NCBI GenBank assembly: GCA_021904315.1
Contig: CM038911.1
Location: 9,769,390 to 9,833,389 of the forward strand
From: Sphagnum magellanicum
Taxonomy: Eukaryota; Streptophyta; Sphagnopsida; Sphagnales; Sphagnaceae
Reading direction: 5' to 3'
Length of the DNA stretch: 64,000 nucleotides
A model generated the notes under the pieces. It had not been told where the DNA came from, did no database searches, and worked only from the letters and a program-made list of their open reading frames with translations. Positions 38,301 through 50,200 of the stretch are shown here, in pieces. A program made the translations under genes and the position numbers. Every line of letters starts with the position of its first letter. Positions within the stretch are counted from its first letter, which is position 1.

Positions 38301-41300
38301 TGTTTCCATGCCACATTCTGCATGGGTGGAGGTGTGTACTGAAATCTCTTGAACTTAGGATTTCTTCCCACCTGAAGTCTCTGTGATTGCACTCTTCTGC
38401 GTGCACACTGATTGAAACCATGAGCATCAACCTGCTTGAAGAACAGTGCATTTGACCCTTTTACTGTTGGAAGGAATGTCTGAAGACAGAAGACTCCTGT
38501 AAATCACTCTGTGAACCTTCCTGCAGGATTATGTTGCATTAGGAGTCATTGGTTTTAATTCACACTAATGTGATCAGCAATCCTCACTGAATGCAATGGT
38601 GAACATATATATATGTTAGTAGTGAATACTGTTGCTAATGATAGTTTTCATGTTCATGCAGTTAGACAGGGACTTGCAAGGAAGTTTGGAGAAATTACTC
38701 AATACCTGCAGTGGTGCATTTTGGCACAAAGGCCGCATCTTGGTGCAAGTGGAACACCAAATGGTTTTGATTGTTGATGGTTAGTTTCATACCACATTTG
38801 ACAAAAAACAATCAGTTATTCTGTAGCTACAGGAGATGTATGATGATATTAATGGTATGGACATATGAACATCATCATTGAATTTCTGTAAGTGCTCACA
38901 ACAAATGACAGTATGACATCTTTTAGCTCTTTGCAGATCAACTGTATGGTCAGTTTGAGTTTTGACTCTGAAATCTTTGATGAGCAGTGTTAAACCTATG
39001 TTGCCATGTATATGGTATTAGACATGATCAGGAAAGTTATGTTGTGTTTTTCGAGTGGTGTAGTGAGCCTGGTAACAGCTGAATTTTTATGGGTTTGGTT
39101 TACAGGCAATATTGTTGAAAGGAAATTGGTGGATCCATTGAGTCAACCCTATATTCAATCAGTGCGTCCCATTGCTATTGTAGCTGGCCAAGAAACCAAT
39201 ATCAGTTGCAATGGGTTCAACCTTGCATGTTCTGGGACCAGGTATGTGTCATTGCTGTAAATCTTTGAGTTGTCTTAGGTGGTATATATGATAGTGGAAG
39301 ATTGCACTTCACTGTCTGAAATGTTGCCTTGCCATAAATTGCAACTAAAGAGTGCTGCCCCTTGACTTGATGTTCGGTTCTGTTGCTCCAGGTTACTCTG
39401 TGTGTATCAGGGAAAGAACTTGTCGCAAAGTGTTTCTAATGTGGAGGATGAAGAAGCAGACCAAGCCAGTGGTGGAGCTGATGTGGAAATTGATGAAGTC
39501 AACAGTGACGGTGAGGAAGGTGTGGAGGACTGCGCTATCATGGTCACAGCTGATAGAGCCATATTTAAAGTGGATCACACTTTCACCTTCTGTGGGGAAT
39601 GCTCTGACGTTGTGGGTCGGTGTTTCATTGAGGTATGCATTTTCAAGTTCATAGATCACAATCAAATCTCTGCTCAAATGTGAAGCTTTGAAACTGGACA
39701 TTGTTTTGTACATAGAGTAAAATATTTCTGGGGTCTTTTTGCAACAAGGTAGGTGAGAATGAAATCTGCTGTCTGTAATGGTTTTATGTTCAACTTGACA
39801 GCTATGACTTGGCAATGGATTTAGTTGCCTTTGATTTGAAGGAAGGCCAAACTTCTCATGTGGAATCTTAGGATATGCTGAGAATTTTGATTGGTGCAGG
39901 TTGAACAAAATCTCAGTGGAGGAAATTCAAAGCCAGTCATAGTTGCAAACACATTAGTGTGCAAGGAGCTCTGCAAGCTAGAAGAAGAAATTGAGGCTGC
40001 AACTTTATGTGCAGCTGAGATGGCTGAAAGAGAGGGGCTTGAATCCAGTGATATCCTGATTTGTAGTGAGGTGGCACGAGCTGTGGTGGAAGAGGATGTT
40101 GCATGCTTCTTACATGAACTGGGGTGGTATTTCCAGAACAGGAGCTATTGGCAATTCAGTGACTCTGCTTCTCTTGACATGGTAGGCAACTTCGTATCTT
40201 GGTTCATGTCATTGATGCCATTGGCTAACAGGGCAGGGATGCTTGCACTAAATTTGGAACTGCCAATCTGGATTGAGATTTGTGGGTACAGTTTGTTGAT
40301 ACCAGCTACTGGAAGATTGAGAGATGAGTGGTTGTAGGGCCAGCAGAAGAACCCTTGACAGGTGTGCATTATTACTGTTTTCTGTTTAGTGGATTTTATA
40401 CTGGGATAGCATATCCAATGAGGAATGAGCTCATGTCAGAAAGCAAATGTCTTGATGAAGACAAAAATTTCGCTTTTCTGCTAGAAATGAATTTTAGCAG
40501 GCAATCTTTTGTGTAACTCTCAATTCTGGTTCAGGGATGTCATGTCACAATTTAGAAAGGCAGTCCCAAAGGTATCTTGTGCCCATGCACCCTGCGTACC
40601 ATTCGAAGCATCACACAAAGTCTGATCATAGAAAGAGCACACTTGCATAGTTGTTTCACTGTGCGTAACACTCATAACTTGGAGGGATCTTATGTACTGT
40701 ACAAAAATGTGGGTGTAGATGCTTGCTTGTAGAGGGACATGCTCAAATGAAACAAAGCTCACCCTTACAACTTGTTGCAGCTTGAATGAGGACACTGCTG
40801 ACTCTTTGATTAGCTAGGTCTCTTGAGTGCTAGCCAATGTCATGATTGAGTCTTCCTGTTGCAGTCGGAAATGTGACAGAAACTCAGGACACAGATATGT
40901 GTCCAAAGTTTGATGGTGTTTTGCCTCAATTTTTGGGCAGGTTGTTATATACTTCCTCGAGCCACTGTCAGGAGCTGATGCAGTCAGTGGGTAGTCATGG
41001 CAACTTGTCTCTGCTATTCATGATGAAGTTGATGGTCTGACACTTTGTGAGTGAATCTCATAAGGTTATGACTGCACTCATCATTGTGTCACCTTCAAAG
41101 TGTTGTTATGGAGATTTGTCTGCAATCTTATAGATATTCACCATGTATAAACTTCTACATTTGTGTGTGGTAATAGTTGTGTGCTAATTTGGATAGTTAT
41201 CTATTGTCTCCATTTAATTGTGGCTCATGTTTTCCAGGTTCATGCTTTCCGCTTGAAATGCCTGTTGGTCTTCTCAGTTGAGCGTGATTGGTGCACTGTG

Positions 41301-42275
41301 GTGCAAAAGCTTTTGGACATGCCCTTTCAGAGAGCAGAGTCTGACTCTTTGTTCGCCAAACTGTCCCATGTTGTGCGAGATGAAATCAGTTTGTTACATC
41401 GGGCAGTCCGCAGGAAGTGCAGGCCTATGGTGGAGCTTCTGTTGGCTTATGTGCCTTCATCCCTCACAAGAGAGAGTGATTTTGGGTTGGAGAATTTCCA
41501 GAGAATAATGCAGTTCAAATTGCAGTGGGGCAACTTCTTCAGGCCAGACATGGCTGGACCTGCAGGCTTGACACCCTTGCACATTGCAGCTAGCATGCAA
41601 GATGCTGAAGATGTTGTAGATGCCCTCACAAGTGACCCCTGCCAGGTGTGTCTGCAATTCTCCCCTAAGCTGGGTCTGAATTTGGTTGCATCATCTCATA
41701 CATTGATGAGCTGTATTTGTAGATCCACTGAGTATTTGTTACAGTAACACATTCATTTGGTGGTACCTGCTCAGGTTGGGTTGCATGCTTGGGTTAGCAA
41801 GCAGGATGAGAGTGGACAGACACCTCTCAGCTTGGCCCTTGTTGGAGGGAACATCAAGTCTATACAGTTGGTGAGAGCCAAACTTGCTCTGCTTGAGAGT
41901 ATGGGAGGAAGTGTGGCTATCAATATCCCAGGAGATTCATTGCCACACATTCAGGACCAAAGACCCAGTGAAGCTTCAAAGTCAGTAGCACCAAAATCAC
42001 TGAATCTGGAGTTGCCATTTAGTTCAAATCAGAGGTCTGCTTCAGGGGCAAAGCTCAACACCGGCAAGGCTAGGTTTCATTGCAGTGCTTTTGGAAGGCA
42101 AGTTGGCAATCCTGGTGGTATTCTACATGCCTATATTCCAAAGTCCTTCTTGGTATCTTTGATGACGATTGCAACTATCTGTGTTTGTGTGTGTCTACTG
42201 TTCAAGGATCCTCCATTTGTGACATTTGTGAGGCCTCCTTTTCGCTGGGACAGTTTGGGTTCTGGTCCACAGTAG
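35312..42275 (+). CDS. SPL: long-class SPL (SBP-box) transcription factor, about 1182 aa
   Basis: SPL proteins bind GTAC-core DNA through the SBP zinc-finger domain; the long class (SPL1, 12, 14, 16 in Arabidopsis) also has ankyrin repeats and a C-terminal hydrophobic segment. Coding exons: 35205 (ATG at 35312)-35904, 36277-36470, 36861-37744, 37937-38020, 38224-38331, 38662-38779, 39106-39241, 39392-39632, 39900-40181, 41238-41645 and 41775-42275, all GT-AG with matching phases. Features: aromatic motif WNWDSVMFVAQP near residue 20; SBP about 150-228 with C-x4-C in CQVDNC, KDYHRRHKVC, RFCQQCSR and nuclear signal KRSCRRRLEGHNRRRRK; KLFDRTPEELP and DMESYIKPGCVLLTIY blocks of the long class; ankyrin-type GPAGLTPLHIAA and SGQTPLSLALVGG; membrane segment near 1140-1160; ending PFRWDSLGSGPQ like PFRWELLGYG of the family. 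No miR156 site was seen, as expected for this class. The start is the first in-frame ATG. Confidence 0.95.
40819..41138 (+). repeat. dispersed ~310-bp repeat in SPL intron 10 (pair with RAD23 intron 6)
   Basis: This is the partner of 14911-15217, starting TCTCTTGAGTGCTAGCCAATGTC and ending near GGAGATTTGTCTGCAAT. It lies 99 bases before the acceptor of exon 11, inside intron 40182-41237. Both copies are in the sense orientation of their host gene. Confidence 0.88.
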
Positions 42276-44402
42276 AGAAGAATGATACCATGCAAGGCCT
42301 TCAGCATGATAACTACATGCACCAATTCAATGCTGAATCACAGTGAAGAGGATGTGGCAGCTGGTGCTTATCATCGAACTTCACAAGGGCTGTTGTTGCT
42401 ACTGTTAGTGTACCATTGTTCATCAGGTCTCCTTCATTTCAAGCAAGAATTTGCAGGCACAAAGACATCGCAGGCTTGTTATTCTTCTTTAGAGGTTAAT
42501 TCTTTGAGTTCTTACTGTGAAATCCAATAGGTACTGTAGTGAGCCATACTGTTTTGTAAGATCCTTTCTGACAAAGAAGACAGGCACTGTGATGTGCTAC
42601 TTACACAACAGGTTATGGCTCAATGCAGTGGATTTCCTGGTAGACTCCAAGCAGAGTTTAGGCTGGTAGCAATAGCTTGTTTTGGTCCCCTGCCTATGTC
42701 ACATGGTAGGTATGTATCTTCTCAACTATTTCATGAAAGAATTGTCCATTTTGAAGTGACCCAATTGGTCATGCTTGTTACATCTTAGCTGACCAATCCA
42801 ATCACATCTTCATCTGTGTGGAGGACTGTTAGCCCAGTGGAGTTGCCATGTGTGTCTATACACCCTTTCTTTACAGAGATATGGTTTTTACATGTTGGGT
42901 TTTTGGACTTATCTGCAATGTAGTCACTCGTAACTAAGGTTGTCATCAATGACCAGTGTCTGGCAGGTCCTAGACTTGTAAGGTCACTTGGTCACCTTCC
43001 TGATCTGGAACTTCAAACTCTTCCTGTTGGAACTGGATCAGGAAGTTGGAACCTTCCACTGGAACCTTCCAACAGGAGGTTGGTTCCACATTTGGTTTTG
43101 GTTCTGATTTTTCAAATTGCTAAATTGATGATCTGGGGACCTTGGGATTGAACAAGCGCTGACCTTGAAGTAGCATGGACCAAGAACTGGCTAACATTTG
43201 TTTGCAATTTGAACTCATTCTTGTCATGTCTAGTTTTGGTTTAACTAGAATTGACAAAACAATTTAGCTTTGCAATCTCATAGACATTTAATATCATGGA
43301 GTTCACCACTAGTTTGAACACAAAAGAACTTAGTGTTTTTTTATACAAGGAAGGAGGGGATTTTAGATTTGTGGATTTGCATTTGTTCATCTGCTATGTA
43401 TTGGCTTGTCACCTTCTCAAGTTAAAGACTTTTGAGTCCACATATTTTGGCCCGCTATCCCCTTAAATCATCCAAGTGAATGGTTGGGCTTGATCTTCCT
43501 TTGCTCTGTGATTTCATCCTTTTTGAATCCTTCCATCAACCAAGGGAACAAATGCCATGGATGGCATAGAGTTCCTTCTTTCTCATCTTTTTGTTCCCAC
43601 AAACTTTTGGGCCTAATTTCCTCCCTGGATGTAGGAAGGCCACTGAGAACACCTATTATGAAAATATTTGTACTTTTTGCATAGCAATGTCTCTCTTCAA
43701 CTTTAGTATAAAACTTCTTGTGCCAAAGAGGAGCAAGCTGTGCCAAATACATAATACACCCCATAGAAAGCATGATCCAGGCAAACTCACTTAAAGTCTT
43801 AATTAAATTATGACTGGCCATCATATTGACAAATAAATGTATTCCTAAATTTAATGTGTGAAAATGATAAAAAATTTGTCTTAAGAAGTACTAAGAAAGG
43901 TGCGAAAAGCAAGTGTACTCCTTGTGTGGTAGTAAGAAACTAAAGAATTGAAGCCTATGTATATGAAACCCAACTATTGTGATTCCGATTAAAAGAGATA
44001 ATTAAAAACCTAGGGTAATTTTAAAATGACTTGTTACAGTAAAACTGAAGGGTATTATACCAACAAGATTTCAAAATAGTAAAAAAGTAAAAGTGACAAA
44101 ATTGAGGAAAAGAATCATTACTTCATTGAAGGTAATATACAACTAAATCACTTATTATTACTTCTTCAAATGGCAGAGTGAGATAATCCATACTGTAGCC
44201 TAGGGTCAGTTTCCACATCGACAAAATGAATAATTTTTAAAAAATAAAAAAATGAATTCGTTTATAAATTTTGAAATTATAATTTTTTCCATCATCTACT
44301 ATAATATTGTGATATGCATAGTGCAATTATTCAGAATGTAGCCTATGATATAATTATGATGATTTTCAACATGTCGACTTCATATTTTCACAAAATTGAA
44401 TC
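42276..44402. other. SPL 3' region, then intergenic DNA
   Basis: The first few hundred bases after the SPL stop are probably its 3' untranslated region. No canonical AATAAA was found close by. At 43015-43090 the words TTCCTGTTGGAAC and TTCCAACAGGAGG form an imperfect inverted repeat. A minus-strand frame of 118 codons at 43468-43824 has no recognised domain and is not proposed as a gene. Confidence 0.5.
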
Positions 44403-44475
44403 AAAATAATGAAAATCACTTGTACCATGGTTGGATAGATTGACCACACTAGGTACAAGTGATTTTCATTATTTT
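44403..44475. repeat. perfect 24-bp inverted repeat, 25-base loop
   Basis: The arm 44403-44426 (AAAATAATGAAAATCACTTG plus TACC) is the exact reverse complement of 44452-44475. Transcribed from either strand, it would fold into a 24-pair hairpin with a 25-base loop. It could be the centre of a fold-back MITE or the source of small RNAs. No similar sequence was noticed elsewhere in the window. Confidence 0.95.
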
Positions 44476-46022
44476 CTAGCTCTGAAATATTCTTCTTGCT
44501 TCATTTGCAAATAATGCCAATGAAGGATCTACTTGGCTCCCATGTCTCATTCTTCAGATGCTAAAATAGGAGTTCAAATGCATTAAATTTGGTGTTCTTT
44601 TGTTACTGCACTTGCATCAATGTTGCAACACATTACTTTACATTTAGAACAAAATAGTGCCCACATGCTTGAGCCTCATTATGTTGTCTTCCATTCCTTC
44701 ATAAGAATCCATTGAAAAAATGAATCTTTCGTAGCATTTAACTCATGTTGTCATGGGCATGAAAACTATCATAAAAACAAAAATAATCACCATGAGCATG
44801 AAGGCTACAACAAATCATAACAAAACATGCCTAACTAAACATAATCCCCACAAAACCAAGAAATTTGAAGATGAACTGAGGATGAGGGTTATATTCATAA
44901 CATGACAAAACATGAAACATGAAATAAGGAGAACATGACTATGTTGTAAGGTCCTACCTCAAACTAGTACTAATCATATTAAAAGATAATGAATTGCATT
45001 ACATATATTATGCATGTTTAAAGAACTAGGTCATAGAACCTTTCAAATTGCCCAAACAATGCAAAGAACCTAATTAAGCAATTTTAAGAAGTATTCATTA
45101 TGGATGAAAAGTAGTCATTTTTTGCAAAAACAATGTGTTGACAATGATTCACTATGCAATTCAACCATTTTTTTAAATATCATAAATTTTGATTAATTTT
45201 TCTGAAATGTTTGATGATGGTTGGCATAGGCATGCTCTTCTACATTCAATACTCGTTTCATGTGTCATATGTGTTGACTGATTGTGCTGAAACATTTACA
45301 TTGGTATTGGTGTATAGGTATATATGGGTATGTATTATCATGGATTGTTAGATTTGTCACATGTGAATTCATTCCTTCTTTCAACTTTGTTCAAAAATAA
45401 AAGCTCTATCACCTTTTCATTCTAAATCTTCACAATGTAGTCAGAATTCACCACTCGTGTTCATTTTGATTGCCAACTCTTTTTTTTTTGTTGCCAAATT
45501 TTACAATGTACTCTTTTGTTCAAGAATGATTTGAATGTTGGAATCAAAAGACAGTCTTTTTTGGAAAATTCGGATTGCTTAGGGCAAGTAAAGCTGACTC
45601 TCATATACTTGGAAGTCTTTCCACTTGTGTGAATCAAGCTTTTTCTCAATAAATTGGTTGATTCCAAAACATGGATGTATAACTACAACTGTTTTTCCTG
45701 TTAGCATATAACAATTTGAACTTGAAATGTTCAATTCCATTATGCCCTTGATTTGTAGACCCATGATTTGATTTCATGGTCCATTTAGTTGTCAAGAAAC
45801 ATCTCCATACTGTTAGAGCAGCTCCAATAGTGTCCAAGATCTGGCTCAGCAAAACAGTTGACCCAACAATTTTCCACATAATCCTGAGCTTGATGAAAGG
45901 CACAGCATAACCTAATAAATGTCATGTGACTGCTTTGTTCATAATAATAGATATGATCTCACTTCTGCTCCTTGTTTTCAATTGGCCTACTGTCCATGTA
46001 GTTTGCTAGTAGTAGTTCCCAC
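44476..46022. other. AT-rich intergenic DNA, no gene seen
   Basis: No recognised coding sequence. At about 45806 the phrase GAGCAGCTCCAATAGTG resembles the ends of common small plant elements and precedes the duplicated segment at 46023-46390. Confidence 0.5.
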
Positions 46023-46390
46023 TTATTTGCAATCCCCAATCTTGGTTTTATGAGTGGGATTGAGAAAAATTAGATAACTAAACTTGAATGTGAGAAATAT
46101 ATTTGCAGCTCCAATGGTGGTCAGTATGTGGCCCTGCAAAAGAAAATGCAATGAAGAATAAATCAGAGCATGCTGGTTTGGCTTAGCACAATGGTTTTCG
46201 ACAGCATAGCGAAGCCTACCACTTTCTGTTGATTGGCTAGATAGTTTGATTGCTCCAAGTGGGTTGCTCTTAGTCATCTCCAGCTGTTTGCAGTCCTGGT
46301 TTTAGTTTTATGGGTAGAGTTGGAAAAAAGTAAGTAAACATTACTTGGATGTGAGAAATATTTTTGCAGGTTTACATTCTGAGCACCTCT
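46023..46390. repeat. imperfect direct duplication, ~262 bases apart
   Basis: Bases of about 46028-46115 (TTGCAATCCCCAATCTTGG ... GATGTGAGAAATATATTTGCAG-like) recur at about 46288-46378 (TTGCAGTCCTGGTTTTAG ... GGATGTGAGAAATATTTTTG). Both are followed or preceded by short GAGCATCTCCAATGG-like words (CAGCTCCAATGGTGG, TCATCTCCAGCTG, CACCTCTATGGATGCTCT). This suggests nested or tandem small non-autonomous elements. Confidence 0.6.
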
Positions 46391-46913
46391 ATGGATGCTC
46401 TAGAGAGTAGAGCCACCAACACACTATTTGGTCCTCTCTTAATGTCTCTATTAATATCTATCATGACCAAAAACTAGGTTACAAGTTACTTCCCAATCCT
46501 AACCCACAAATATAAAATCCCGAATAACATAGAGTGGAGATCAGTTAAATGCTTCAACATGGGCCAACCGTTGTAACCAACCCAATCAAAGCCAGCCAAA
46601 TTCTTCAACAGCATACAATAGCTAACGTCAATGCAACATCTCCCTACACTAAAGAACATCCAGACTGCTTTGAACCAGGCTAAACACAGCAAAGGAACAG
46701 CAGCAATCATATCCCATTGGGAATGCTGTCATATCCCATTGAATACCAGATATGACGCCAGATAACTCAGGATCACCACATTTGAAAATTGCAAAATTCT
46801 TGCAATAGCTCCAAGTAGATTGTTATCTCTCTTGAACAGCATATGATGAGCTCCATATTCCAGTTTCAGTCAAGATGAACCACACACCAAGACTCACAAG
46901 CCCAGAGGTCGTT

Positions 46914-46919
46914 TTTATT
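46914..46919 (-). terminator. candidate polyadenylation signal of the SINE gene
   Basis: AATAAA on the minus strand, 313 bases past the stop codon of the KASH-protein gene. It is the only canonical hexamer I saw close downstream of that gene. Plant signals are loose, so this is a candidate only. Confidence 0.4.
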
Positions 46920-47231
46920 GCAGAAAGTTGTGCACTCCCTGCATCTTTTTAAGAGACTCTTACAAAGAAACATAAGTGGCCCATCATCACAAATACCAAG
47001 TCTACCAACTAACTTGAGAGCTCTATACCCTGAGAACTCTGCTGATACTATGATTACCCATGAAACTAGCACAAGACCTGCCAGGTGTGTGTACAATACA
47101 AGAAACCAGCTGTTGGCACTGATTTGAATAATCGAGTTGCGACATACCAAGTGACGTGGTTGAGGAACTACAGTACAAGTGTGAAAAAATAACATCATGA
47201 TCTGTTACAAAAATTGAGAAAACTCTGTACC

Positions 47232-50200
47232 TCAAGTGGGAACTAGTGAGAGGTCTCGTGGTGTACTGAGAGCTTTGGTGACAATCATAGCCAAAGGAAG
47301 CGCAACAACTATGCACAATGAACCCACAAACACCATTTCCCCATACCAGCGTACTTTTGTCCAGTTCTTCTTTATAAACCGTGACACAAAATGATGGCCT
47401 AGCCTGTGATCCCACCAGCCTTTTGCTTTCTCTTCTGGAGGAGAGGTCTCTGGAAGTCGGTCTCTCGTTTCATCATTGTCTGTGGATTCTCTTGTCACTG
47501 GAGCTTTGATGACTGTCTTATTGCAAGCACAACACTTTTGGGTTATCATTGATTCATCCTTTGTACTGAAGCTGGACAATTTTGTCTGAGAAGTTGAGCC
47601 CCCAATTCTGTCCTCATCCTCCAAAGCCCTGGCTTCTGCGGCTGGGCACTCAGCTGCTTCAAACTCCGAGAAAAGCTTCTTTGGTTCAGCACCAGTTGCA
47701 GAGCAAATCTCATTAGAAACCCCAACTCCACTAAAGCTGCGAACTGACCTAATTGATTTTGGACTCATTCTCCATGTTCCTATGTCATCCCTATTTCTAA
47801 AATGTACACCTCTGTTTTGTGCTCCCTCATGGAGTAGCCCTCCATCAACTGACCAAGCTTTACGATGGAGCGTGACAGAGGTTTTGTAGATGTTTCTATC
47901 AGCTGAAGCCACCTTTGAGGGGAAGGAAGTAGCTTTGCACAGTCCCCTGGATTTCCTGTCAGGGTCTTCTTCACTGCTTTCTCCAGAATGGAATGATTCA
48001 TCTGAAGCTAATGGGTTTTCTCGTACACTCCACCCTGCATCACTGGAAGTTTCAAAATCCATCTCCAGCCCTGCTTGCTTCAGTGAACTGCTTTCTCCCA
48101 GTACATTCCTGCAGGACTTGACATCTGGATCAGGTGTTGAAGCAGTCACATCTGAATCAAGGCTTTGGAGGTCCGGCTGCAGCACATGTAACAGCTTCTG
48201 AGTTGTGAAGGGGAGCTGATCCTTCAGTGTTAAGAGCTTCTCAGGCTTCTGCAGATTCAGATTCAACCATGAACAAGTTAAGACAGAGTACTTGAGTTAT
48301 AACATGACCAAGTTCACTAACGCATATAAGGGAAGCACACAACACAACACCACATTCATGAAATATCAAACAGAAAGAGTCTGGAAACCTGTACCAATGC
48401 ACTTGCATCCTCTGGATCAGCTTCTGAGTTCAAGTGTGAAAGTGAGTTATAAGGATGAGCCTGCAAATTCAAGACTGTCTGCTTTGGACTACCTCCCTCC
48501 ATTAATACACTCGTGATGCTGGTCCCATTTAAGAATGTTGTTGCAATCTTCACGTCACCTTCTCTACTGAAAGCATCATTTTCAACCACTTCGTTGCCAT
48601 TGTCATTGCTCTGGCTGATTTGAAAACATTTTTTCTCTGTATCAATACTTGCTGCATCAAGGTAACTTTGATTCTGTGGAAATTGTGGATTTGGTGTCTT
48701 ACAGTCTGCACCATCACAGCTGATGATATACTTACTTTGTACTGCAGATTCTGAGCTCTCAATCCCAGTATTTCCAACCCTAAGCCTTGGGAGTGAAACC
48801 TCAACCTCATTCCCAAAACTCAGTGCTGTGCTATTTGAGTGCTGCTCACCAGCAGCGTGTTCATCTGCTCTATGAGATGTGCTGAAAGAGACATCCATAG
48901 GACTCATAAATGCATCTTCTGGAAGTGGACAATCTCTTGTGCTTTCTGCAACTGGAAGGCCAGCAGCAGGTTTCCCACTATTGACCAGTTGGGAAGCTTC
49001 AATCCTGCCTTGAGATTTGGACATGGACCTTGAAAGTGGAGATGATGGTTGGGAGCGACTATTTACACCTGGAGTTGGAGGAAGATGGGAGCGCCGATTC
49101 TTTCGCCTCACTGCCAGTCCATGCCCTGGCAATCCTAGGTCATACTGAGGAGAGGCTACTTGGTTCACCCGTGACCTCCGTGATGGCAAATTCTCTTTTG
49201 CATCTACTGCAAGACAAAATCACAAATACCATAAGCTTATAATACATGCAAGTTACTTACCCGGGAATCTGAGAGCAGTAGAAATGTGTAATGGTCTTAC
49301 CACTTGAATTTAACTCACAACTTCCCAGACATCTTTTCAAGATAAACCACAATTTATTAAGTTCAAGTATGATGAAGAAAAAGCATGAAATAATGAAAGT
49401 TTTGCAGTGACCATCATCCAGTTCACAAAAATACCACAAGAAAACTCAGCAAATTGCAAGAATTATGAGAGGGGATATTGATAGTTACAAGCAAGAGCCT
49501 CTGAATCTCCTTCATCAGTGGTGGAACTTGAAGGTGATGCCGGTGAGCTGCTAGAACCATGAGACTGATGGATCTGATCGCCTGCAGGAAAGAGAGGAGC
49601 TCTTCTTGCACCCCTGCCTGGGCTTGACTTGGGAAAAGAACCTCGGGTCACAACATGTGAAGATTCTGTTTTTGGTGTTGAAAGTGGAGAAAATGGTAAT
49701 GGTGCTCGAGATTCTTGATAGACTGGACTGGCAACTCGCTTTGAGACTGGAGAAACTGGATGATTACCAAATTTCCGGAGACTTCGTGCCTGTTCAGGAG
49801 TTTTCAAAACTGGACTAGCTGCTGTACCAATTGATGTTCTGCGCTCATCTCCACATGCAAGCAGCCTGGCTGTGTTGAGTGCTTCAGTCACAGCAGATCG
49901 AACATGTGGCGTTTTATCCAGGCGACAACTCTCCAGCCCCTGCATCATGGATGCTTAATGCCAAACAAGAAAGAAAAAGAGCACCCAAAGGCAATGGAAG
50001 AAAGAACTATAGCAAAAAACCTGCAAGAATGCCTCTGCATCATGGATGCTTAATGCCAAATGAGCAAGAAAAAGACCACCCAAAGGTAATGGAAGAAATA
50101 ACTAAAGCAAAAAGCCTGCAAGAATGCCCTTGCATCATGGATGCTTGATGCCAAACAAGCAAAAAAAAAGAGACCACTGAAAGGCAATGGAAGAAAGAAC

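Noticed and set aside
39393-39908. 171-codon open frame on the minus strand
   Set aside because: It overlaps SPL exon 9 in antisense and crosses its intron. No domain was seen.
43468-43824. 118-codon minus-strand frame between SPL and SINE genes
   Set aside because: No recognised motif and no sign of splicing or conservation. It could be an unrecognised transposon fragment, but this cannot be supported.
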